A DNA stretch of 28,832 nucleotides from an uncultured Collinsella sp. (GTDB lineage: Bacteria > Actinomycetota > Coriobacteriia > Coriobacteriales > Coriobacteriaceae): assembly GCA_900551015.1 (NCBI GenBank), contig URUI01000021.1, positions 1 through 28,832 of the forward strand. Reading direction: 5' to 3'. The position numbers and the translations under genes were made by a program. Each line of letters opens with the position of its first letter. Position 1 is the stretch's first letter. The notes beneath the pieces were generated by a model. It was not told the DNA's origin. It was given only the letters and a program-made list of their open reading frames with translations, and did no database searches. Positions 23,123 through 28,832 of the stretch are shown piece by piece.

Positions 23123-23785
23123 ATGCCACGCGAGACCAATGCCGCCAAACGCGAACGCGCCATCGAGGTGTGCGAGCGCCTTAACCGTCGCTATGGCCCG
23201 GTCGAGTGCTTCTTGGACCACGAGAATCCCTTTAGGCTGCTCATCGCGGTACTGCTCTCGGCTCAGACGACCGACGCGCAGGTCAACAAGGTGACGCCCC
23301 AACTGTTTGCCCAGTGGCCAACGCCCGAGGCCATGGCCGGAGCAAGTGTGGCCGACGTGGCGGACACCATTAAGTCACTCGGCTTTTATAAGAGTAAGGC
23401 CAAGCATGCCGTGGAGGCCGCGCAGATGATCGTTGCCGACTACGGCGGCGAGGTACCGGCCGACATGAAGGAGCTCGTCAAGCTGCCGGGCGTGGGACGC
23501 AAGACGGCGAACATCGTGCTCAACGCGGGGTACGGCATCGTGGAAGGCATCGCGGTGGATACGCACGTCAACCGCATCGCGCACCGCCTGATGCTGAGTC
23601 CCAAGACGCACGCCAAAGAGCCGCTCAAGACCGAGCAGGATCTGCTCAAGATCTTGCCGCACGAGTATTGGGAGTCGGTCAATCACCAGTGGATCACCTT
23701 TGGCCGCGAGATTTGCGATGCCCGTAAGCCCAAGTGTGACGAGTGTCCGCTGGCAGATTTGTGTCCCAGCGTACGGGTGAGCTAG
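23123..23785 (+). CDS. nth: Endonuclease III
   Basis: A 220-residue base-excision repair enzyme that removes oxidised pyrimidines and nicks abasic sites. It has the HhH motif LPGVGRKTA with catalytic lysine K127, the catalytic aspartate D146 in VDTHVNR, and the complete [4Fe-4S] motif C198-x6-C205-x2-C208-x5-C214. GAGGAG 5 bp upstream favours the ATG at 23123. Its 3' end is duplicated in a diverged copy at 25333-25411, on the other side of the AAA ATPase gene. This marks a recombination event at this locus, though the gene itself is intact. It is followed by a hairpin (23789-23815). Confidence 0.96.
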   Translation: MPRETNAAKRERAIEVCERLNRRYGPVECFLDHENPFRLLIAVLLSAQTTDAQVNKVTPQLFAQWPTPEAMAGASVADVADTIKSLGFYKSKAKHAVEAAQMIVADYGGEVPADMKELVKLPGVGRKTANIVLNAGYGIVEGIAVDTHVNRIAHRLMLSPKTHAKEPLKTEQDLLKILPHEYWESVNHQWITFGREICDARKPKCDECPLADLCPSVRVS

Positions 23786-23788
23786 ACT

Positions 23789-23815
23789 GCAAGGGCGTGA
23801 CGCCTCCGCCCTTGC
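23789..23815. repeat. 9-bp stem hairpin after nth
   Basis: GCAAGGGCG (23789-23797) pairs perfectly with CGCCCTTGC (23807-23815). There is no T-run on either side. It lies between the converging nth and AAA ATPase genes and could act as a weak two-way terminator. Confidence 0.55.
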
Positions 23816-23865
23816 GTGCCTCCAAGCTGCACAAATCAAGGCGTGGCCGGTTCCCGCGACGCTCG

Positions 23866-25023
23866 CTACGGCTCCCGAAGCAAGAACTCTTCTGCCGGCA
23901 CAACCGATGCGCCCTCGGTATCGTAGCTCTCGGAGCCGTGATATACGACGGCTCGGTCCTTTGCGGGAATGCCAAGTTCGGAACCAACGGAGCGTAGGTG
24001 TCGAGCGAATGAGTCGCGATAGGTAGCGCCCGATTTGATTTCGAACGCCTGAGGGCGAGCCGGCTCTGTTAGATCGATGAGGTCGATCTCTCGTTTGCTG
24101 TCGTCGCGATAAAAGGCGAGCGTTGGCTCGATACCTCTGTTGAGATACGCCTTCTGGCGTTCCGAGACAACGAGGTTTTCGAAAATTTCCCCGCTTAGGG
24201 GATGGTTCATGAGGCTGCGCTCGTCGTGAATGCCAAGCAGATGGCAAAGAAGCCCCGTGTCGTAGAAGTACAGTTTTGGCGCTTTGGTAAGCCGCTTGCG
24301 CATGTTTCCGGCATAAGGCTGAAGCAGGAACACCAAATAGCTTGATTGCAGGATCGAAAGCCACGAGTTGATCGTCGCCGTGGCGACTCCCACATCGGCG
24401 GCGAGTCTTGATAGGTTGAGCAGCCCTCCCACGCAAGCCGCGCACAGTCCGATCATTTTTCTAAAGGAGCTCAGATTGCGCACGTCGAGAAGGCCGCCCG
24501 CGTCGCGTTCCACGTAGGTCATAAGGTAATTTTGAAAGAACACATCGGTGGGGATACCTGCATCGTATATGCGTGGGTATCCCCCGCGAATCAGGTAGGT
24601 GTCAAGCGCGATTTGCGTATCGCCAAGCTCCTGGTAGGAGAGGGGCAGGAGCTTGAGCATGCCGACGCGCCCGGCAAGCGATTGCTGGATGTTGTGCATG
24701 AGCAAAAAGTTTTGCGAGCCGGACAATACATACTGGCCGGCCCTTCCGCGCTCGTCGGAGGCGACCTGAATCATGCTGAACAGCTCCGGTGCATATTGGG
24801 CTTCGTCGATGATTAGATGATCGGGGCGCCTGCTGATAAAGCCGACGGGATCATCGAGTGCGGCGCGACGGACTTCCGGGTTCTCGAGGTTGAGATATTC
24901 ATATTCAGGAAAGACGGCCTTGATGAGGGTCGACTTGCCGCTTTGGCGTGGCCCCGTAAGCGAGACGACGGGGAACCATTCTGACATGTCGCGTAGCTTA
25001 TGGGCCATGGTTCGCTCAATCAT
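23866..25023 (-). CDS. AAA ATPase with DUF4143 domain
   Basis: A 385-residue ATPase. The AAA_14-like N-terminal part has Walker A GPRQSGKST (24-32) and Walker B HLIIDEAQ (D73, E74), then a sensor-like YVLSGSQNFLL. The DUF4143 C-terminal part includes a winged-helix-like region (LAADVGVATATINSWLSILQ) and ends with EIDLI...AFEIKSG, a PD-(D/E)XK-like nuclease core. The start at 25023 is preferred over the longer frame from 25149: AAGGG lies 8 bp upstream and the shorter form begins like its relatives. The gene runs opposite to its neighbours, lies between nth and a partial nth copy, and is preceded by AT-rich repeats, all signs of insertion. Such ATPases are common in accessory regions; a defence or mobility role is suspected, not shown. 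Confidence 0.85.
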   Translation of the reverse strand: MIERTMAHKLRDMSEWFPVVSLTGPRQSGKSTLIKAVFPEYEYLNLENPEVRRAALDDPVGFISRRPDHLIIDEAQYAPELFSMIQVASDERGRAGQYVLSGSQNFLLMHNIQQSLAGRVGMLKLLPLSYQELGDTQIALDTYLIRGGYPRIYDAGIPTDVFFQNYLMTYVERDAGGLLDVRNLSSFRKMIGLCAACVGGLLNLSRLAADVGVATATINSWLSILQSSYLVFLLQPYAGNMRKRLTKAPKLYFYDTGLLCHLLGIHDERSLMNHPLSGEIFENLVVSERQKAYLNRGIEPTLAFYRDDSKREIDLIDLTEPARPQAFEIKSGATYRDSFARHLRSVGSELGIPAKDRAVVYHGSESYDTEGASVVPAEEFLLREP

Positions 25024-25156
25024 TTTTAATGCCCTTCGTGTCTTGCATCGCATGCTCGCAGGCATGCTTTTGGTTCGAAAGCTTCGTGACGAGTTTGTCG
25101 GTATCCGCCGGGTTTCGTGGCAGGTCTTCGGGATTTGCCACATTGTCAAGGCAAAA

Positions 25157-25222
25157 CAACCATAATTGCTAACTAGAAGTTACCACAACTATAAAGTAGG
25201 AATTGCCATAATTACAAAGTAG
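25157..25222 (-). repeat. AT-rich tandem repeats upstream of the AAA ATPase gene
   Basis: Three imperfect units: 25157-25176, 25177-25199 and 25200-25222. The last two are both 23 bp. On the minus strand each unit resembles CTACTTTNTAATTATGGNAA. They stand out as AT-rich in a GC-rich setting, 134-200 bp upstream of the ATPase start at 25023. They may be operator or promoter repeats controlling the ATPase gene, or the edge of an imported segment. Confidence 0.55.
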
Positions 25223-25295
25223 CACAGGTGGCAGCTGATAATTGATGCTGTCCGTTCAGGCTGTTTTGTGCAGAGGGCGTTGGGCATGCGCGTTT

Positions 25296-25411
25296 TGGGT
25301 GAGCGGACCGGATGCTGATGGCAGCCGTGCAGTTTGCGCGACGCCCGCAAGCCCAAGTGCGACGAGTGCCCGCTGGCAGACCTTTGCCCCAGCGTGCGCG
25401 TGACGGGGTAG
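25296..25411 (+). pseudogene. Mosaic scar: mfd-like fragment fused to second nth 3' end
   Basis: Reading from about 25306 the frame gives RMLMAAVQFARRP, matching Mfd residues RTLMAAAQFARRP of the gene at 26761 (about residue 36-48). In another frame from about 25336 it gives DARKPKCDECPLADLCPSVRV, then a stop, matching the nth C-terminus. Differences from nth are mostly synonymous third-position changes. The two fragments share the sequence around GCGACGCCCGC, where they join. Neither has a complete gene. It is followed by a hairpin GCCGGCA/TGCCGGC (25414-25432) that may be the old nth terminator. Confidence 0.75.
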
Positions 25412-25529
25412 GGGCCGGCACGTTTTGCCGGCGTCCGAAGGCTGTGGCCAATGTTGCGCAACACATTTGGGCCGCGAAGGCTCAATATGATGGCGACAGA
25501 TGCTGTTTGTTGTGAGGGGATACCCGAAT
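25412..25529 (+). promoter_or_regulatory. Upstream region of the zinc-ribbon gene with palindrome
   Basis: After the hairpin at 25414-25432, a 12-bp palindrome TGTTGCGCAACA at 25452-25463 is identical to the one upstream of the Rrf2 gene (15375-15386). A TATGAT box at 25486-25491 could be a -10 element, with a poor -35. Confidence 0.4.
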
Positions 25530-26576
25530 ATGTTTTGCACCAAGTGTGGCTCCGAGATGCCCGACGGAGCCGATTTTTGCACGAACTGCGGGGCGCGCAT
25601 GGGTGTTGCTTCTCCGGCGGCCGCGCCTGCTGAGCCCGCGCCGATGCCGGCGGCAGGGATGCCTTCCGTGCAAAAGAAATCGCATAAGCGGGCGGTGATT
25701 ATCGGCATATGTGTAGCGGGCGTGCTGGTTGCCGCTGGCGCTGCACTGGCACTGACCGGCGTGCTGGGTCCGCTTGGGCAGGGCAATTCATCGCGGATTA
25801 CGGTACTTGGGTCCGACGAGGGTTCGGCAGAGCACAAGGACAAGGGAAGCGCCAAGGAGAAGCCTGCCGCCGACGAGGACGAGGCGGATGAGCCCGAGCA
25901 GACGGGCAGCAGCGTAAAAGTCGACCTCAACGACCAGGCAACTTATGCCGCGGCGAACCTGTTCCTGTCGAACTTTACGGAGGAACACTTCGATCGGGAC
26001 TGGTATCAGACAGGTGCTTTCGATTCGACTGACGGACTTTCTGATGACGAGAAATACAAGCTGGTCAAGTTTATCTGGTGCCATTTTATTGACAACGCGC
26101 CGTATCGAATCGAGAAAGGTGACTATGACAATGGTCACTATCAGCGCATGGCGACCGATGTGATCAATAGGGAACTCAACCGCTTGACGGGTCTGACGCT
26201 CTCGGATGCTGATATGACCTTTGATAGGGCATCGGGTGGGCAGATGCGCGCCGATTCGGCCGAAGCGCATGACGGGTACTTGTATCTGAAGCAGGAATAC
26301 GGCCAGGGAAATTACAACCCGCCGTGTGCCATCGTTACGGGCGTGACTGACCTTGGCGACAACATCTACGAGCTCACCTATGAGGTCTACAGCGCTGGCG
26401 GTTCGTTACTTCCTTCCGACATCCCCGAGAGTACCTACGGCCTGCCAAAGGATCAGTTCATCGCCGCAATTCAAGCGGACGCATCCAAGGGCCGTACTGA
26501 GACTTGCACGGTCCGCGTCGCGCAGGGTGACGGCGCCCCGACCTTCACGCTGCTTAAAATGGGCGTCTATGATTAG
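25530..26576 (+). CDS. Zinc-ribbon membrane protein, function unknown
   Basis: A 348-residue protein. It begins with a double zinc-ribbon knuckle, MFCTKCGSEMPDGADFCTNCG (C3, C6, C17, C20), continues with an Ala/Pro linker, a membrane span at about 55-77, and an acidic Glu/Asp/Lys linker at about 85-125. The remaining ~220 residues, outside the membrane by topology, form a domain I do not recognise (ATYAAANLFLSNFTEEHF). This layout (zinc ribbon, one span, external domain) is common in Actinobacteria and Firmicutes and often poorly characterised. The ATG at 25530 is preferred to 25500 because it places the knuckle at the N-terminus; GAGGGG lies about 12 bp upstream. A terminator follows. Confidence 0.8.
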   Translation: MFCTKCGSEMPDGADFCTNCGARMGVASPAAAPAEPAPMPAAGMPSVQKKSHKRAVIIGICVAGVLVAAGAALALTGVLGPLGQGNSSRITVLGSDEGSAEHKDKGSAKEKPAADEDEADEPEQTGSSVKVDLNDQATYAAANLFLSNFTEEHFDRDWYQTGAFDSTDGLSDDEKYKLVKFIWCHFIDNAPYRIEKGDYDNGHYQRMATDVINRELNRLTGLTLSDADMTFDRASGGQMRADSAEAHDGYLYLKQEYGQGNYNPPCAIVTGVTDLGDNIYELTYEVYSAGGSLLPSDIPESTYGLPKDQFIAAIQADASKGRTETCTVRVAQGDGAPTFTLLKMGVYD

Positions 26577-26603
26577 ACTCGGCGTATAGCTCACTCTGAT
26601 AAG

Positions 26604-26633
26604 GCCAGGCGGCTCGTCCGTCTGGCGTTTTTT
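26604..26633 (+). terminator. Terminator after the zinc-ribbon gene
   Basis: GCCAGGCGG (26604-26612) pairs with CCGTCTGGC (26618-26626) with one G-T pair, followed by six T. Confidence 0.9.
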
Positions 26634-26707
26634 GCGGGGCTGGGCGTACGCTTGGGCTGGAGTTCTCTCCATGCGTTACCATGACAGGCAACGAATTTGA
26701 CGAACGA

Positions 26708-26735
26708 CCCGCCGAGCTTGCCCCGGCGGGCTTTT
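26708..26735 (+). terminator. Terminator-like hairpin just before mfd
   Basis: CCCGCCG (26708-26714) and CGGCGGG (26724-26730) form a stem followed by CTTTT. It lies only 26 bp before the mfd start, so it may attenuate mfd rather than end the gene before it, which already has a terminator. Confidence 0.5.
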
Positions 26736-26760
26736 GGCGTTGCGATGCCGGAGGAACAGC

Positions 26761-27981
26761 ATGCTCATTCACCGTATAGCCGCGCAGCTCTACACTGCCG
26801 AGGCACTGCAGACCGTCGAGGCCGGACTCGATGCCGGCGAGGACGTGACGTTGGCCGTGTCGCAGTCGGGTCGCACGCTTATGGCGGCCGCCCAGTTTGC
26901 GCGCCGTCCGCGTCCCACGGTCTATATCGTGAGCGGCGAGGACGCTGCCGATCGCGCCGCGCGCAGCCTGGCCGCCTATTTGGGCCTGGCGCACGTGTGC
27001 CGCTTTCCCGAGCGCAAGGACTACCCGTGGCGTGAGCAGGCGCCCGACGATGCCGTGGTGGCGCAGCGCTGCGAGGCCCTGGGACGCATCGTGCGCGGTG
27101 ACAACTGCATTATGGTTGCCTCGGCCCGCGCGTTGCTGCGTTGCGTGCCGCCAGTCGAGAGCCGCTACTGGGAGTCCACGACCTTTGCGGTGGGCGAGGA
27201 GATCCCTTTTGGCGAGGTGCCGCAGCGCCTGGTGGGCATGGGCTATACCAATGCCGGTGTCGCCGACGCGCCCGGCCTGTTCCGCGTGCACGGTGATACC
27301 GTCGAGGTGTTCCCCGCGCAGGAGAAGGCACCCGTGCGCATTGAGTTCTTTGGCGACGAGATTGATCGCATCCGCCGCATGGTGAGTTCCACGGGGCAGA
27401 CCATCGGCAACGAGGACAGCATCGAAATCTTTCCCTGCCGCGAGCTGGCGCTCACCGACGAGGCCGTTCACAACATGCACGTGGCGCTCTACCGCGCCAG
27501 CCAGGACGACAGTAAGCTGGCGGCGCTGCTCGAGATGGTGGATGCACGCATCGTCACGCCCGAGCTCGACCGCTTTTTGCCGGTGATGTACGGCCAGACC
27601 GTGAGCCCGCTGTCGCATGTGAGCGGCAAGGCGCTCGTGGTGCTGTCCGAGCCGCGCTCGCTGTTCGACGACTGCCTGCGCGCCTACGAGGATATCGAGG
27701 CACGCGCCGGCGAGGCGGGGATTGACCGCTTGGACGGTCTGTACGTGCGCGCCCAGCAACTCGACTTTGGTGCCCAGCAGCGCCTTAACTACGTGAGCTT
27801 GATTCGTGCCGGCGGTGCGGTGACGGCAGAGCTCAAGATTGAGCAGCCGGCCATCGCGGGCTCGGACAATCGCTTTATGACGCGCATCCAGGAGGTCGTG
27901 GGCAAGCGCTATGCCTGCGTGTTTGCCATCCCCGACCGCGGTGCTTTCCGGCAAGACACTGCGCTACCATTTCAACGATGA
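26761..27981 (+). CDS. mfd: Transcription-repair coupling factor Mfd, N-terminal part with chimeric end
   Basis: Mfd removes stalled RNA polymerase and recruits UvrA to damaged DNA. The first 393 residues (to about 27940) match the UvrB-like N-terminal region of Mfd: VTLAVSQSGRTLMAAAQFARRP, FPERKDYPWREQAPDDAVVAQRCEAL, LFRVHGDTVEVFPAQEKAPVRIEFFGDEIDRIR and KRYACVFAIPDRG. A full Mfd has about 1100-1180 residues with an RNA-polymerase binding domain and a RecG-like motor; none of that is present. After IPDRG the frame gives a meaningless tail (AFRQDTALPFQR) and stops at 27981, and a different coding frame takes over. This is a truncation or assembly chimera, not normal Mfd. The start is set by GGAGG 7 bp upstream. 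Confidence 0.85.
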   Translation: MLIHRIAAQLYTAEALQTVEAGLDAGEDVTLAVSQSGRTLMAAAQFARRPRPTVYIVSGEDAADRAARSLAAYLGLAHVCRFPERKDYPWREQAPDDAVVAQRCEALGRIVRGDNCIMVASARALLRCVPPVESRYWESTTFAVGEEIPFGEVPQRLVGMGYTNAGVADAPGLFRVHGDTVEVFPAQEKAPVRIEFFGDEIDRIRRMVSSTGQTIGNEDSIEIFPCRELALTDEAVHNMHVALYRASQDDSKLAALLEMVDARIVTPELDRFLPVMYGQTVSPLSHVSGKALVVLSEPRSLFDDCLRAYEDIEARAGEAGIDRLDGLYVRAQQLDFGAQQRLNYVSLIRAGGAVTAELKIEQPAIAGSDNRFMTRIQEVVGKRYACVFAIPDRGAFRQDTALPFQR

Positions 27982-28832
27982 CGGCAACCAAACCAGCGTG
28001 GATGACGAGCTGGGCTACGCGATGTACACCCGATACGACCGCACTGACGACAACGCGAATGCGCCGATTAACCACGCGACGGAACGTTCCCGGATGCAGC
28101 GAGTGGTGCGCAACCTTCTGCTTGACCCGATGTGCGAGGAAAACAGCAGCGTCTGGGAGAAAAGCAGCACTGGCACGATTACGCGCGACCAGTCCACACG
28201 GCAGTTCGGTCTCGTTTCGTATCGGCTGACGATTTGGTCGAGCGACTGCGTGTATGTCCGTCAGGCAGTGACGCTCACGCCGGGCAAGTCGTATACACTG
28301 TCGGGATATGTCCGATCTGGTGGCCCGCGCGGTGTGATGCGCATTGCGTACACGGTCGCCGGACAGGAAATTACGCTGGATTCCGAACCGGGCAAGATGT
28401 GGGAAAAGACGGACAACATGCCGTATGAACGTGTGTCTGTGTCCTTCACGCTGCCGGAGAATGCAGAACCTAAGGTTTACTGCATGGCGTACTGCGACAT
28501 GCAGAACGGCTTCGCGGGCGGCAATTGCTGGTTCGATGCGATGCAGCTGGAAGAAGGGCTGACGCTGAATCATTTCAATATGGTTCAGAACAGTGACTTC
28601 TCTGTGACCGGCACGGATGGCAAGCCGAAGGCATGGACGGTTGGCAAAAATGATGCGTCTTATGTTGAAGTGCTGCCCTTGGATGCGCCGAAGGATGAAT
28701 TTCACGCACCGGACTGCCTGAAACATGATAATACGCAGAAAATTCGTCTGGCAGGCCGCTACGACAGGACCGTAACATATTACCAGCAGTTCCGGCACTA
28801 CGGCAAAATCGGCGACCGATTCACGGTGGGCG
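27941..28832 (+). CDS. RHS-type/carbohydrate-binding-like protein fragment, both ends missing
   Basis: A continuous open frame runs from the junction to the right edge. Early residues LRYHFNDDGNQTSVDDELGY resemble an RHS/YD-type repeat. This is followed by a jelly-roll-like carbohydrate-binding module pattern: NLLLDPMCEENSSVWEKS, then YTLSGYVRSGG, FTLPENAEPKVYCMAYCD and WFDAMQLEEG, and the beginning of a second module (MVQNSDFS..GKPKAWTVG). Such CBM-containing RHS proteins are typical of large surface or secreted proteins of Clostridia. Codons ending in A/T (GAA, GAT, AAA) and lower GC differ from the rest of the window. No start codon belongs to it; an internal ATG at 28022 is in frame. It likely does not belong to this genome. 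Confidence 0.75.
   Translation, partial: MLSGKTLRYHFNDDGNQTSVDDELGYAMYTRYDRTDDNANAPINHATERSRMQRVVRNLLLDPMCEENSSVWEKSSTGTITRDQSTRQFGLVSYRLTIWSSDCVYVRQAVTLTPGKSYTLSGYVRSGGPRGVMRIAYTVAGQEITLDSEPGKMWEKTDNMPYERVSVSFTLPENAEPKVYCMAYCDMQNGFAGGNCWFDAMQLEEGLTLNHFNMVQNSDFSVTGTDGKPKAWTVGKNDASYVEVLPLDAPKDEFHAPDCLKHDNTQKIRLAGRYDRTVTYYQQFRHYGKIGDRFTVG

Noticed and set aside
21344..23302. 652-codon open frame on the minus strand
   Set aside because: Antisense shadow of the ABC exporter and the start of nth; His/Arg/Ala-rich and without domains, while the plus strand has complete ABC motifs.
24532..25165. Plus-strand frames opposite the AAA ATPase
   Set aside because: They are shadows of the minus-strand ATPase, which has full Walker motifs.

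Overview
The window is high-GC DNA from a gut-type Actinobacterium. The gene set and the mixture of strong AAGGAGG-like ribosome binding sites, LytTR two-component systems, an FeS-ligand Rrf2 regulator and rubrerythrin fit an anaerobic Coriobacteriia member, most likely Collinsella. This is inference from gene content and style; no 16S gene is present. Both ends look artificial or incomplete. The left edge lies inside an IS21-type element. At about 27940 the reading frame of mfd changes abruptly into an unrelated RHS/carbohydrate-binding-type protein with different codon use, so the last 0.9 kb probably belongs to another genome or is a rearrangement.

Layout. 1-908: right part of an IS21 element (istB plus terminal repeats), inserted into an IS110-type transposase gene on the minus strand (909-1306). 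1307-1765: non-coding remains with a possible IS110 bridge-RNA end and a set of 61-62 bp imperfect repeats. 1766-2800 (minus): membrane-anchored C39-type cysteine peptidase. 3162-6022: APC amino-acid permease followed by a metal-dependent amidohydrolase. 6134-8298: a LytS-type histidine kinase and LytTR regulator. 8391-10696: zinc-dependent phospholipase C-like protein and a UMF1-type MFS transporter. 10868-14184: a glycosyltransferase translationally coupled to a second, paralogous kinase, then its LytTR regulator. 14281-14748: YfcE-type phosphodiesterase. 15158-15235: tRNA-Asp.

15579-17645 is a redox and repair block: an Rrf2 regulator with IscR-like ligands, a MutY-like glycosylase without the FeS motif, and rubrerythrin. 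18088-18510 is a small membrane protein. 18634-19724 is an overlapping nucleotidyltransferase/HTH pair resembling a toxin-antitoxin module. Then follow rmuC, an ABC exporter and nth. A minus-strand DUF4143-type AAA ATPase (23866-25023) sits between nth and a short mosaic scar made of an mfd-like piece fused to a second nth 3' end. A zinc-ribbon membrane protein and the start of mfd close the window.

The most notable signals are the mfd::nth scar around the AAA ATPase, two very long perfect inverted repeats (37 bp and 26 bp arms), the nucleotidyltransferase/HTH pair, AT-rich 23-bp repeats upstream of the AAA ATPase gene, the 61-bp repeats near the IS110 remnant, and the twin LytS/LytTR systems.
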